This document shows, piece by piece, positions 29,346 through 37,978 of a stretch of 64,000 nt of DNA. Every line of letters begins with the position of its first letter. Positions within the stretch are counted from its first letter, which is position 1. Position numbers and translations under genes: made by a program. The stretch is from assembly GCA_963678575.2 (NCBI GenBank), contig CAXXHV010000002.1:496001-560000 (forward strand). The letters are read 5' to 3'. Source of the DNA: Pleomorphochaeta sp963678575. Its GTDB lineage: Bacteria > Spirochaetota > Spirochaetia > Sphaerochaetales > Sphaerochaetaceae. The notes under the pieces are model-generated. The model was not told the DNA's origin. It saw only the letters and a program-made list of their open reading frames with translations, and searched no databases.

Positions 29346-30089
29346 ATGATACTTGTTGATATTGGTAATTTATCTTTTCAAGAATTAAAATATCTTGCTA
29401 AACAAGAAGGCGTTGAAGATTACGATAGTTTAAGTAAAGATGACTTGATAGATGAGTTAAGTGATATTTTTGATATAGTTGATGGAACTATTCAATTAAA
29501 CAATAGATTACAAAATACAAGTGGACAAAGATATGTAAACGCACTAAGTGATTCGGCTACAACCAGAGAAGTTCAAGACTTACCTGGAGTAGAAGAATTA
29601 ACAGAATTATATATGGAAACATCAATTCATTTCATGTTATCTGATTTGAGCTGGGGTTTTGCATATTGGTCTATATCCCCACTCAGTAAAGCAAAACTAC
29701 TTGAAGAAGATGAAACATATTTATCTAATGTATTTTTGAGGGTAACTTCCACAAATAACGAAACACAAGAAACAACTTATTACGACATATCTGTTGATAA
29801 AGATGATACTTGTTGGAGTATTAATTTGGCAGAATTAGGATGTACTTATCAAGTTTCTCTGTGTGTTCAAAATAATGCTGGACTTATTGTTGCATTAGCT
29901 CAATCTATTGCAATTAGTGTTCCTATTCCATATTGGTTTAAACATTCTCAAGAATTAGAAAAAAATCCTGTTTTATTTAATTCTTCCTTTTCATCTATTA
30001 TAACAAAACAAGGTGAATATAAGGATACTCTAGTTGTTAAATCAGTTATCACAAAATTAGCTCATGGAGATAATGATGGCAAATACTAA
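29346..30089 (+). CDS. DUF4912 protein with Rho-N/SAP-like N-terminus
   Basis: The 247-aa protein starts with a short helical Rho N-terminal or SAP-like module (SFQELKYLAKQEGVEDYDSL ... DLIDEL, residues 9-40). The DUF4912 part follows from about residue 85 (YMETSIHFMLSDLSWGFAYW, TYYDISVD, YQVSLCVQ). DUF4912 proteins usually sit beside GH57 branching enzymes, as here, and may bind glucan, but their activity is unknown to me. The downstream gene starts inside this one, so the two are translationally coupled. No signal peptide or membrane segment is present. Confidence 0.85.
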   Translation: MILVDIGNLSFQELKYLAKQEGVEDYDSLSKDDLIDELSDIFDIVDGTIQLNNRLQNTSGQRYVNALSDSATTREVQDLPGVEELTELYMETSIHFMLSDLSWGFAYWSISPLSKAKLLEEDETYLSNVFLRVTSTNNETQETTYYDISVDKDDTCWSINLAELGCTYQVSLCVQNNAGLIVALAQSIAISVPIPYWFKHSQELEKNPVLFNSSFSSIITKQGEYKDTLVVKSVITKLAHGDNDGKY

Positions 30090-31683
30090 TATTAATTTCG
30101 TGCTGCATGCTCATATGCCTTTTGTTAGACATCCCGAACATGAAAGATTCTTAGAGGAAGACTGGTTATTTGAATCAATTAATGAATCTTATTTACCATT
30201 ATTGAGAATGTTGAAAAAACTTAGAAATAGTAATATTAATTATAAATTAAGCATGTGTTTTTCACCAACTTTAATTTCTATGTTAGTTGATCCATTATTA
30301 CAAAAGCGCTATATAAATTATTTAAAATTACATATTGAATTAGGTAAAAAAGAAGTTAAGCGTTGTTCTCAAGAACAAAGTGAAGCTTTAAATATGGCTA
30401 AAACATATTTAGCCTCTTTAGAATTAAATTATAAAGAATATGTTGATGTTTATTCAATGAATATACTAAATGGGTTTAAAGAATTAAAAGAACAGGGGTA
30501 TCTTGAACTTTTAGCAAGCGCTGCAACTAATTCTTTTTTCCCCGTTTATAGTGAATACCCTATTGCAATTAATGCTCAAATTGAGGTTGGAATTCAAACC
30601 TTTATAGAAGTCTTTGGCTATGAACCAGATGGATTTTGGTTACCAGAATGTGGTTATTATCCTGGTTTAGAAAAAATTTTAGCTAAACATAATATTTCTT
30701 ATTTTCCAGCTTCTTCCCAATCTGTTTTATTTAGTGAAACTCGTTGTGATACAGGGGTATATAGACCTGTTAGAACTAATAATGGGGTTTCCATATTTCC
30801 AAGAGACTATCAAACTACTTCATTAGTTTGGTCAAATGATGGATATCCTTCTTCAAAAGAATATCGTGAATTCTATAGAGATATTGGTTATGATTTGCCA
30901 ATTGATTACATTGGTCCTTATATTCATGAGCCTGAGGTAAGAGTCTTTACTGGATTTAAATATTGGGCAATTACTCAAAAAGGTCCAGACAAAAATTATT
31001 ATGATCGAGATAAAGCAATGAAAGTTGCTGAACAACATGCTTTAAATTATATTTATAATATTGCTCAAAAGGGTAGAGCTGTAAGACCTAATCTTAATGG
31101 GCAAGATCCTTTATTCACACTTTGTTTTGATGCAGAACTATTTGGGCATTGGTGGTATGAAGGTCTTAAATGGCTTGAAACAATTATTACTGAACAAAAT
31201 AGTGAATGCTCTTCAGTTTCATTAATTAGTCCAAAAGATTTTATTAATAATGAATATAAGAATTTCCAAACTCTTAAACCTTGTTTATCTTCATGGAGTG
31301 AAGGTGGATTTGCTAAAATTTGGTTAGATGGTTCAAACAATTGGATTTATCGACATACTCATAAAGCAATTGAGAGAATGGTTGAACTAGCTGAACGTTT
31401 CCCAAATCAACAAAGTTTAAAGAAAAGATTCTTAGACCAAGCTGCTAGAGAAGTTTTATTGTCTATGGCAGGTGATTGGCCATATATGATTTTTAATGAT
31501 ACAAATTCTCAATTTGCAAAGAATCAATTAATTTCTCATTTAGCTAATTTTAATGTTGTTTATTCAAATATGTGTAAAAATGCAGTAAATACTGAATGGC
31601 TGGTAAAAAGTGAATCTAGAGATTCGATTTTCCCTAATATTGATTATAATATATTTGAAATAAAAAATTGCAATAATATTTAA
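30076..31683 (+). CDS. GH57 1,4-alpha-glucan branching enzyme (DUF1957)
   Basis: This 535-residue protein belongs to the GH57/DUF1957 family of branching enzymes, which make alpha-1,6 links in glycogen-like glucans. GH57 motifs are HAHMPFVRHPE at the start, FWLPECGYYPG with the nucleophile glutamate near 190, and FDAELFGHWWYEG with the catalytic aspartate near 350, then the DUF1957 helical domain. I take the ATG at 30076, six nt after GGAG; ATGs at 30064 and 30073 are alternatives. It overlaps the DUF4912 gene by 14 nt. Together with the divergent GH57 gene and ppdK further on, it suggests the cell stores glucan. Confidence 0.9.
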   Translation: MANTNINFVLHAHMPFVRHPEHERFLEEDWLFESINESYLPLLRMLKKLRNSNINYKLSMCFSPTLISMLVDPLLQKRYINYLKLHIELGKKEVKRCSQEQSEALNMAKTYLASLELNYKEYVDVYSMNILNGFKELKEQGYLELLASAATNSFFPVYSEYPIAINAQIEVGIQTFIEVFGYEPDGFWLPECGYYPGLEKILAKHNISYFPASSQSVLFSETRCDTGVYRPVRTNNGVSIFPRDYQTTSLVWSNDGYPSSKEYREFYRDIGYDLPIDYIGPYIHEPEVRVFTGFKYWAITQKGPDKNYYDRDKAMKVAEQHALNYIYNIAQKGRAVRPNLNGQDPLFTLCFDAELFGHWWYEGLKWLETIITEQNSECSSVSLISPKDFINNEYKNFQTLKPCLSSWSEGGFAKIWLDGSNNWIYRHTHKAIERMVELAERFPNQQSLKKRFLDQAAREVLLSMAGDWPYMIFNDTNSQFAKNQLISHLANFNVVYSNMCKNAVNTEWLVKSESRDSIFPNIDYNIFEIKNCNNI

Positions 31684-31708
31684 TATTAAAAAATATCTAA
31701 ACTTATAG

Positions 31709-31734
31709 CCTAGAGTTAATCTCTAGGTTTTTTT
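31709..31734 (+). terminator. Terminator of the DUF4912-GH57 operon
   Basis: CCTAGAG / CTCTAGG, loop TTAAT, followed by seven Ts. It separates this operon from the division cluster. Confidence 0.9.
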
Positions 31735-31831
31735 GTATATAAAAAATATCAATATATAACTAAACATAATTTAAGCTTTTTTCGTTAAATATTTTATGAA
31801 AAAGATTTTAATAATTATTTTTGTTGTAATA

Positions 31832-31869
31832 TAGTGGTATTTAGTGTAATATTAGGGTTAATTAGTGGT
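31832..31869 (+). promoter_or_regulatory. Candidate MraZ operator: four phased TAGKGKT repeats
   Basis: TAGTGGT (31832), TAGTGTA (31842), TAGGGTT (31853) and TAGTGGT (31863) are spaced 10, 11 and 10 nt, so all four face the same side of the helix. They end 40 nt before the mraZ start. MraZ proteins of E. coli and Mycoplasma bind tandem G-rich repeats with a 10-bp-type period upstream of their own operon. Confidence 0.7.
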
Positions 31870-31908
31870 AAAAATATACAAAATTGTTAATTATTGGAGT
31901 TTTTTAAA

Positions 31909-32352
31909 GTGGATACAGGAATCTTTAAAATTACTATAGATGAAAAAGGACGCTTTTTAGTTCCCTCAAAAATTAGGGAAACGCTAGAAGGTGAGCCTTA
32001 TATTCTAACCTATGGTGTTGAAAACTGTTTACAAATAATAACAATAAAAGACTTTCAATTAATTAAAGATACCATAAATAAGAGTGCTGCCTCAATGTTT
32101 GATAGAAATAGCAGAATGTTATTAAGACGATTTATAGCTCCTGCTATGGATATTAAGATTGATAAAGCAAATAGGATAAGTTTACCAAGAGCTTTGAGAG
32201 AGGATGTTGGTTTAGATAATAAAAGTGAAGGCATATTGATTAATGCTGGACCATTTATTGAGATTTGGAGTTTATCTAACTATCAAGCAATAAATGAGAG
32301 AGCAGATATTGAAGAAGCAAGTGCTGAATTATTTAGTAAAATGAATCAGTAG
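31909..32352 (+). CDS. mraZ: Transcriptional regulator MraZ
   Basis: MraZ is an AbrB-like DNA-binding protein that heads the division and cell-wall cluster and controls it. The protein has two SpoVT/AbrB repeats: KITIDEKGRFLVPSKIRE near the start and IKIDKANRISLPRALRE in the middle, each with the D-K-R-x-x-x-P pattern. The start is taken as GTG at 31909, nine nt after GGAG; a TTG at 31894 would include the ribosome-binding site itself. Length is then 147 residues, normal for the family. The candidate operator immediately upstream supports autoregulation. Confidence 0.95.
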   Translation: MDTGIFKITIDEKGRFLVPSKIRETLEGEPYILTYGVENCLQIITIKDFQLIKDTINKSAASMFDRNSRMLLRRFIAPAMDIKIDKANRISLPRALREDVGLDNKSEGILINAGPFIEIWSLSNYQAINERADIEEASAELFSKMNQ

Positions 32353-32363
32353 TGGGAGAAAAA

Positions 32364-33293
32364 ATGGAATTTGTTCACTATCCAGTAATGGCAAAAGAAG
32401 TAAAAGAATTCTTAATACCAATAAATGAGGATAATCCACTAATGGTTGATTGTACCACCGGTGAGGGTGGTCATACATTTATGATGCTTAATACTCATCC
32501 AAATCTTACAGTAGTTGGGTTAGATTGTGATGAACATATTCAAGAAAAAGCTAAATTTAGGATGAAAGAATTTGGAGACCGTTTTATACCTGTTCATACT
32601 TGGTTTGATGATTATTTTAAAGAATATGATGGACCATTATTGGATTTAGTTTTAATTGATTTGGGAATTAGTATCTTTCATTATGAAGAGTCTAATAGAG
32701 GGTTTTCTTTTAAAAAAGAAGAAAAACTTGATATGAGATTAAATGATCAAAGTGAGCTAACTGCACAAATGGTAGTTAATACCTATAAGGAAGGTGATCT
32801 AGCTAATATTATTTTTAAATATGGTGAGGAGAGATATTCTAGAAGGATTGCAAAGGCCATTTGTGAAGCTAGGCAACTTAATGAAATAACAAGTTCAAGT
32901 GAGCTGGAGAGCATAATTTTTAAAAGTGTTCCACAAGGATATAAACATGGAAGAATACATCCGGCAACTAGAACCTTTCAAGCTTTAAGAATTGAAGTAA
33001 ACCATGAACTTGATAGAATTGAAAATACAATAATAAATGCTGTTAAATCTTTAAAAGTTGGTGGAAGAATGGCAGTTATTTCTTTTCATTCTTTAGAAGA
33101 TAGAATCGTAAAGTGGACATTTAAAAATCTAGAAAAAGGATGTACATGTCCTCCTGAAGTAATGAGATGTACTTGTGGATCAAAACCTATGGTTAAAATA
33201 CTTACTAAAAAGCCAATAGTTGCAACAGATGAAGAAAATAAAATAAATCCTCCTAGCCGAAGTGCAAAGTTAAGAGTGATTGAAAGAATATAA
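32364..33293 (+). CDS. rsmH: 16S rRNA (cytosine-1402-N4)-methyltransferase RsmH
   Basis: RsmH (MraW) methylates C1402 in the 16S decoding centre using SAM. The 309-aa protein has VDCTTGEGGHT (SAM loop) near residue 29, LDCDEHI, DLVLIDLGISIFHYE, RGFSFKKEEKLDMRLN, the typical HPATRTFQALRIEVN segment, and the C-terminal RSAKLRVIERI. The ATG at 32364 has GGGAG five nt before it and lies 11 nt after the mraZ stop. Its place second in the mra cluster is conserved across bacteria. Confidence 0.97.
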   Translation: MEFVHYPVMAKEVKEFLIPINEDNPLMVDCTTGEGGHTFMMLNTHPNLTVVGLDCDEHIQEKAKFRMKEFGDRFIPVHTWFDDYFKEYDGPLLDLVLIDLGISIFHYEESNRGFSFKKEEKLDMRLNDQSELTAQMVVNTYKEGDLANIIFKYGEERYSRRIAKAICEARQLNEITSSSELESIIFKSVPQGYKHGRIHPATRTFQALRIEVNHELDRIENTIINAVKSLKVGGRMAVISFHSLEDRIVKWTFKNLEKGCTCPPEVMRCTCGSKPMVKILTKKPIVATDEENKINPPSRSAKLRVIERI

Positions 33294-33342
33294 GAAATTG
33301 TAAATTTTGATTAAAAAAAGATTAAAAACCTAGGAGGTTGAA

Positions 33343-33621
33343 ATGTTAAGAAAAAATGAAAATCTGAAATTAAACTTTTCTCATGCATTAACAGTATTTA
33401 CTATTGCTACAACCTTCACAAGCCTTTTTACTCCAGCGTATTTAAATGGATTAAATCAGAGTGCAATGAATGAACATTCTTTATTAATGAAAGAAAGAGA
33501 AATATTAGTTGAAAGAAGAAATAAGGAACTAAGTTTAATTAGTTCTTTAAAAACCCCAGAAAGTGTTTATCAGATGGCACTTTTACAAGATTTAGATTTG
33601 CAGATGGCAAAAAATGAATAA
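33343..33621 (+). CDS. ftsL: FtsL-like cell division protein
   Basis: The 92-aa protein lies where ftsL belongs, between rsmH and murF. It has a short cytoplasmic N-terminus, one likely membrane helix (about residues 13-32), a coiled-coil-like charged segment (LMKEREILVERRNKELSLI) and an ending, SLKTPESVYQMALLQDLDL, that resembles the FtsL motif with a proline-containing start and a leucine-rich helix. Family sequences are poorly conserved, so the assignment rests mostly on position, size and topology. In the divisome, FtsL forms a complex with FtsQ and FtsB. AGGAGG precedes the ATG. The membrane segment is only moderately hydrophobic. Confidence 0.75.
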   Translation: MLRKNENLKLNFSHALTVFTIATTFTSLFTPAYLNGLNQSAMNEHSLLMKEREILVERRNKELSLISSLKTPESVYQMALLQDLDLQMAKNE

Positions 33622-33633
33622 AAGAAGGTTAAA

Positions 33634-35004
33634 ATGGCTTTTTCAACATATAAATATGGAATTTTTAGTGTAGCAAGATTTGCACAAGCAGTTGTTATGA
33701 AACAAACGTCTAAGAAAATATTAGATGTTGTTATTGATTCAAGAAAAATTACCCCAAATAGTCTCTTTGTATGTTTAGATGGACAGAATTTTGATGGTCA
33801 TTCATTTATTATAGATGCAATTAATAATGGCGCTAGTGCTATTATGATTAAAAAAGATAAAGCAAACGAGATTTTGGCTAAATATAAAAATTATGATATT
33901 GGTATCCTTGGTGTTTTATCTCCTCTAGATGGATTGCAACTATTAGCAAAAAATTATATTTCTCAATTTCCTAATATTAATTATAGTGCTATTACGGGTT
34001 CAGTTGGAAAAAGTACAACTAAGCAAGCTTTAGCTGCATTACTTTCTACAAATGGAAATACTGTTTGTACACCAAATAATTACAATAGTGAAATTGGACT
34101 ACCTTTATCCCTTTTACAAATTGATGGAACTACCGAATATGGTGTATTTGAAATGGGTATAGACCATATTGGTGAAATGGATAAGCATATTTTTATGTTA
34201 AGACCTAATCAAGCTTTAATCACGACAATTGAAAATTCTCATATTGAAAAGTTTGGATCAAGAAGAAAAATTGCCAAAGAAAAAGGTAAAATATTTCATA
34301 AGGATTTAGATTTAGGTTTTATTTCTAAAGATTGTAATTATAAAAGATTATTGAGTAAAAATTTAAAAAAACAAGTGATTGAATATGGTTTGTCAGATAT
34401 TAAATATAATGATAAAGGTTTACTTGGTATTGAAATAATTATAGATAATCAGAAAGTAAAGCTTCCTATTATTGGAGAACATTTATTAGAGGATATTGTT
34501 GGTGCTATTACTGTATCTAAACACTTAGGATTAGACAATAATCAAATTTTAGATGGCTTATCTCGATTTGAACCAATGAGAGGAAGAGGTTCAATTGTTG
34601 ATGGAGATATTACTGTAATTGAAGATTGTTATAATGCTTCTCCTATATCAACAAATTTTATATTAAGTTATTTAAGAAAAATTAATTGGGCAGGTAAGAA
34701 AAAAGTTGTTTTAGGTTCTATGAAAGAACTTGGAAGAAGTACAAAAAAAGCACACATTCAAATTGCAAAAAATATATTTAATAATAAATTAGAAAGCACA
34801 TTTCTTTATGGTAAAGAGATGGAGAATGCATATAATTATTTAAAAAAAGAAAATTATCAAGAAAATCTTTTTTATAGTGATGATTTTGAAGAATTAACTT
34901 ATGCAGTAAATAGAAATAAAAATCAAGGTGATTTGTTTTTATTAAAAGGTTCAAGAGCTATGGCAATTGAAAGATTATTACCTACACTTCAAGGAGTTTT
35001 ATAA
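33634..35004 (+). CDS. murF: UDP-MurNAc-tripeptide--D-Ala-D-Ala ligase MurF
   Basis: MurF adds D-Ala-D-Ala to the UDP-MurNAc tripeptide, the last cytoplasmic precursor step. The 456-aa protein has the N-terminal UDP-binding domain (DSRKITPNSLFVCLDGQNFDG), the ATP loop ITGSVGKSTTK near residue 127, FEMGIDHIGEM, ENSHIEKFGS, and the C-terminal EDCYNASPIS and GSMKELG motifs that distinguish MurF from MurE. It ends with a stop overlapping the mraY start (TAATG), indicating coupling. Length is normal. Confidence 0.96.
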   Translation: MAFSTYKYGIFSVARFAQAVVMKQTSKKILDVVIDSRKITPNSLFVCLDGQNFDGHSFIIDAINNGASAIMIKKDKANEILAKYKNYDIGILGVLSPLDGLQLLAKNYISQFPNINYSAITGSVGKSTTKQALAALLSTNGNTVCTPNNYNSEIGLPLSLLQIDGTTEYGVFEMGIDHIGEMDKHIFMLRPNQALITTIENSHIEKFGSRRKIAKEKGKIFHKDLDLGFISKDCNYKRLLSKNLKKQVIEYGLSDIKYNDKGLLGIEIIIDNQKVKLPIIGEHLLEDIVGAITVSKHLGLDNNQILDGLSRFEPMRGRGSIVDGDITVIEDCYNASPISTNFILSYLRKINWAGKKKVVLGSMKELGRSTKKAHIQIAKNIFNNKLESTFLYGKEMENAYNYLKKENYQENLFYSDDFEELTYAVNRNKNQGDLFLLKGSRAMAIERLLPTLQGVL

Positions 35005-35975
35005 TGAATAATTTTATCTCATTGTTTTTACTTCCTTTCATAACTAGTTATATATTAACATATTTAACTTCAATTTTAGTGATTAAAACTTTATCAAACT
35101 TAGTAAGTAAAAATAAACCTGAACTAATTGAATTTCATTCTGATAAAGCTAAGATTCCTAACGTGGGTGGCATAGCCTTTGTATTTGCAACCTTAGTTGC
35201 AACTTTTATTTTTGCTCCTATTAGTAGATTTTTAATTTACTTGTTATCATCTATTTTAAGCTTTTCTCTATTAGGTTTTGTTGATGATTTTTACAAGAGA
35301 ACAAGTAATAATGGTGATGGAATTAAGAGTTTAACAAAACTAGTTTGGCAATTTTTAATCGCAATTTTCTTTGTAATTTATGGAACACAACATAATTATA
35401 TTTCCAGCGGAATACCTTATTTAAATGGTGAAACCATATTTCAAAAAGTTATAGAAAATGTAGCGTTAATTTTTTTAATGGTATATTTTGTTAATGCTTT
35501 TAATATTACTGATGGGCTAGATGGATTAGCTGGTTATGTAAGTTTACCTATTTGTGTTTTATTAATACTTGTATCTATGCTTCTACCTAATAATGAAGTT
35601 ATTACTGTAGTAACAATAAGTATTAGTGCTTCTTTAATTGCTTTTTTACATTTTAATAAGTACCCAGCAAAGTATTTTATGGGTGATTGTGGTTCTATGG
35701 CTTTAGGAGTAACCTTATTAATGATTTCTTTATCATTAAAAGTATCAATAATATTCCTTATTGCCTCCTTAATGTTAAGTATTGAACTCTTTACTTCACT
35801 TATACAAATTTTAGCAATAAGAATTTTTAATAAAAAAGTGTTTTCAATTGCCCCTATTCATCATTTATATGAAAAAAAGGGTGATAGTGAAACAAAAATA
35901 GTTTTACAATTTACTAGAATTTCTACATTATTTTCAATAATTGCACTTTTAGTATTTTGTTCTTGGAATATATGA
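35004..35975 (+). CDS. mraY: Phospho-N-acetylmuramoyl-pentapeptide transferase MraY
   Basis: MraY transfers phospho-MurNAc-pentapeptide to undecaprenyl phosphate, forming lipid I at the membrane. The 323-aa protein has about ten hydrophobic segments and the conserved cytoplasmic motifs: KIPNVGGIAF, GFVDDFYKR (Mg-binding aspartates) near residue 94, NAFNITDGLDGLA near 168, FMGDCGSMALG and PIHHLYEKKG near the end. The ATG overlaps the murF stop by one base. The 60 nt to ftsW hold a small hairpin structure. Confidence 0.96.
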   Translation: MNNFISLFLLPFITSYILTYLTSILVIKTLSNLVSKNKPELIEFHSDKAKIPNVGGIAFVFATLVATFIFAPISRFLIYLLSSILSFSLLGFVDDFYKRTSNNGDGIKSLTKLVWQFLIAIFFVIYGTQHNYISSGIPYLNGETIFQKVIENVALIFLMVYFVNAFNITDGLDGLAGYVSLPICVLLILVSMLLPNNEVITVVTISISASLIAFLHFNKYPAKYFMGDCGSMALGVTLLMISLSLKVSIIFLIASLMLSIELFTSLIQILAIRIFNKKVFSIAPIHHLYEKKGDSETKIVLQFTRISTLFSIIALLVFCSWNI

Positions 35976-35997
35976 TCATTTTTATAAAAATGGAACT

Positions 35998-36027
35998 AAG
36001 GAGTTAATAAAAATTCCTTTTTAAGGA
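35998..36027 (+). promoter_or_regulatory. Possible Shine-Dalgarno-sequestering hairpin before ftsW
   Basis: TCCTT (36015-36019) can pair with the ftsW ribosome-binding site AAGGA (36023-36027) around a TTT loop, or with AAGGA (35998-36002) upstream. The two helices are mutually exclusive. This is a geometric observation only; each helix is short. Confidence 0.35.
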
Positions 36028-36035
36028 TGGGTAAA

Positions 36036-37238
36036 ATGAAAAATAAACGTATTAAACGTGAAGAAGATTTTTTCTTATCTCCTTTTTTATATTTTATAGT
36101 TTTACTCTCTTTAGTTTTATATGGATTGACAATAATGTATAGTGCTTCATATTATGAAGCTTTACTTCATTTTTTACCTCATGATTATTTTCTTAAGAGA
36201 CAATTGATTTTTGCAATATTGGCTTTTTTTATTGCGATAATTATTCATTTTATTAATTTTAAATTGATAGAAATTATGAGTTATCCTTTAACTATTATTT
36301 CGATTCTGCTTATGTTAATGACGTTGTTTACACCTTTTGGTGTTACTATTTTAGGGGCAAAAAGATGGTTAGCTATTGGCCCAATTCCAAGTTTCCAACC
36401 CTCTGAATTTGTTAAAGTTTCAACTATACTGTTTATTTCAAAATATTATAAAGATGATAATAAAAGAGATATTATTCCTATTGGTTTAGTATTATTAAAT
36501 TCTGTATTAATTTTATTGCAGAAAGATTATTCAACAACAATTGTATATTTAGTAACTTCATTTTCTCTATTATTAATTTGTGGTTGTAATTTTAAAATAA
36601 TGACAGTTATTTCTTTATTTTTAGTTCCTCCTGCATTTCTCGCATTGTTTTCTCAAGGATATAGAATAAAACGAATAATTTCTTTTTTATTCCCAAGCTT
36701 AGATCCTTCTGGTTTGAATTATCAAATTAATAATTCTTTAAGTGCTATAGCAAGTGGTGGATTTTGGGGTAAATCAATAGGCTCTGGGTATTATAAAAAA
36801 GGAATTCTTCCTGAAGTTCAAAATGATTTTATATTTGCACATTTAGGAGAAGAGGCTGGGTTTATTGGTATATTATTATTAATTATTTTATTTTTGATTT
36901 TTACTCAAATCGGCTACAAAGTCGCTAAAGAAAATTTTAATAGTAATAAATTTTTTTCATTTGTATCTTTTGGTATTACAACTTCTATTGTTTTACAAGC
37001 AATAATTAATATGATGGTAGTTACTGCATTACTTCCACCTACAGGGATTCCACTTCCTTTTTTCTCTCAAGGTGGAACAAATCTGTTTTTTACTATTATT
37101 TTAGTATCAATTGTTCATAAAATAATTTATGAAACTTCAAATAGAAAATCAAAAAACAAAGTTGTTGAGAATAATGATTTAAAATCATTAAAAAAAAGTC
37201 AGCTTAAAACTGATTATGAGGAGATATATTTTGACTAA
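36036..37238 (+). CDS. ftsW: Lipid II polymerase FtsW
   Basis: FtsW is the SEDS-family glycosyltransferase that polymerises septal peptidoglycan with its cognate class B PBP. The protein has ten or so membrane spans, LGAKRWLAIGPIPSFQPSEFVK near residue 105, LQKDYSTT with the catalytic-type aspartate, and QNDFIFAHLGEEAG followed by PPTGIPLPFFSQGGTN, all in order. The start is taken at 36036 with AAGG nine nt before it; the ATG at 36027 overlaps that site. Its position between mraY and ftsQ favours FtsW over RodA. The gene overlaps ftsQ by eight nt. Confidence 0.94.
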   Translation: MKNKRIKREEDFFLSPFLYFIVLLSLVLYGLTIMYSASYYEALLHFLPHDYFLKRQLIFAILAFFIAIIIHFINFKLIEIMSYPLTIISILLMLMTLFTPFGVTILGAKRWLAIGPIPSFQPSEFVKVSTILFISKYYKDDNKRDIIPIGLVLLNSVLILLQKDYSTTIVYLVTSFSLLLICGCNFKIMTVISLFLVPPAFLALFSQGYRIKRIISFLFPSLDPSGLNYQINNSLSAIASGGFWGKSIGSGYYKKGILPEVQNDFIFAHLGEEAGFIGILLLIILFLIFTQIGYKVAKENFNSNKFFSFVSFGITTSIVLQAIINMMVVTALLPPTGIPLPFFSQGGTNLFFTIILVSIVHKIIYETSNRKSKNKVVENNDLKSLKKSQLKTDYEEIYFD

Positions 37239-37974
37239 AAATAATAAAATATTAATAAGTTTAATTATTATCTTTATGGCAATTTTTTCTATCTTTTTTG
37301 CTTTATTTAATTCTCAATACCTTAATATAGACACAATTGAAGTCACAATTGATCAAGGAGAAGTTCCGCCCTCTTTAAAACAATTATTAAATAATTATAA
37401 TGATAAAAATATTTTTAGAATTAATTGTGAAAAACTACAGAAGCAAATTGAAAATAATCCTTTTATTGCTAGCGCAAAAGTAAAAATAACAATATCAAAA
37501 AAATTAAGAATTAACTTAAAAAAAACTCAAGTTGATGCTATAATTAGGATAATTGGAAAAGACGAATATGCTATTTTAGGTAATAAAGGATTATATAGAA
37601 TAAATAATAATGATAATTCAATAATTGATAATCAATTAATTCAAATTGAAATGGATGAAAATGTATTAAATTCATTGCTTAAAGAGTCAAACTTAAGTAG
37701 ATTTAATAAATTTATTGATAACCTTGATTTATTAAATGATTCTTCTTACTTGATAAGTAGTGTAAAATACGATAATAATGTTAATAATAGTTTTGGCTTT
37801 TTTAGGCTAGAATTTAAAAACACTAATACAATAATTAGGGTTCGTGAGGAAGTAAATACTCAACTACTAAAAACTGCAATTGAGTTAGCACTGAATGGCG
37901 CAACTAATAATAAAAAAGTATTAGATGTATACCATAGAGCTATAATTGAACGAAATAGTTCTTTCGGAGGGTGA
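37231..37974 (+). CDS. ftsQ: Cell division protein FtsQ/DivIB
   Basis: The protein has a short cytoplasmic N-terminus, one membrane anchor (ILISLIIIFMAIFSIFFALF, about residues 6-26) and an extracytoplasmic POTRA-like domain with FRINCEKLQKQIENNPFIASAKVKITISKKL, a pattern typical of FtsQ/DivIB. The start is TTG at 37231, six nt after AGGAG and inside the end of ftsW, which implies coupled translation. The ATG at 37216 overlaps that site and is unlikely. Sequence conservation is weak beyond the POTRA segment, so position in the cluster adds weight. Length is 247 residues. Confidence 0.88.
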   Translation: MTKNNKILISLIIIFMAIFSIFFALFNSQYLNIDTIEVTIDQGEVPPSLKQLLNNYNDKNIFRINCEKLQKQIENNPFIASAKVKITISKKLRINLKKTQVDAIIRIIGKDEYAILGNKGLYRINNNDNSIIDNQLIQIEMDENVLNSLLKESNLSRFNKFIDNLDLLNDSSYLISSVKYDNNVNNSFGFFRLEFKNTNTIIRVREEVNTQLLKTAIELALNGATNNKKVLDVYHRAIIERNSSFGG

Positions 37975-37978
37975 GTAA

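Noticed and set aside
31684..31831. A -35/-10 pair for mraZ
   Set aside because: Several AT-rich hexamers fit loosely; none has both a good -35 and correct spacing, so I list only the repeats.
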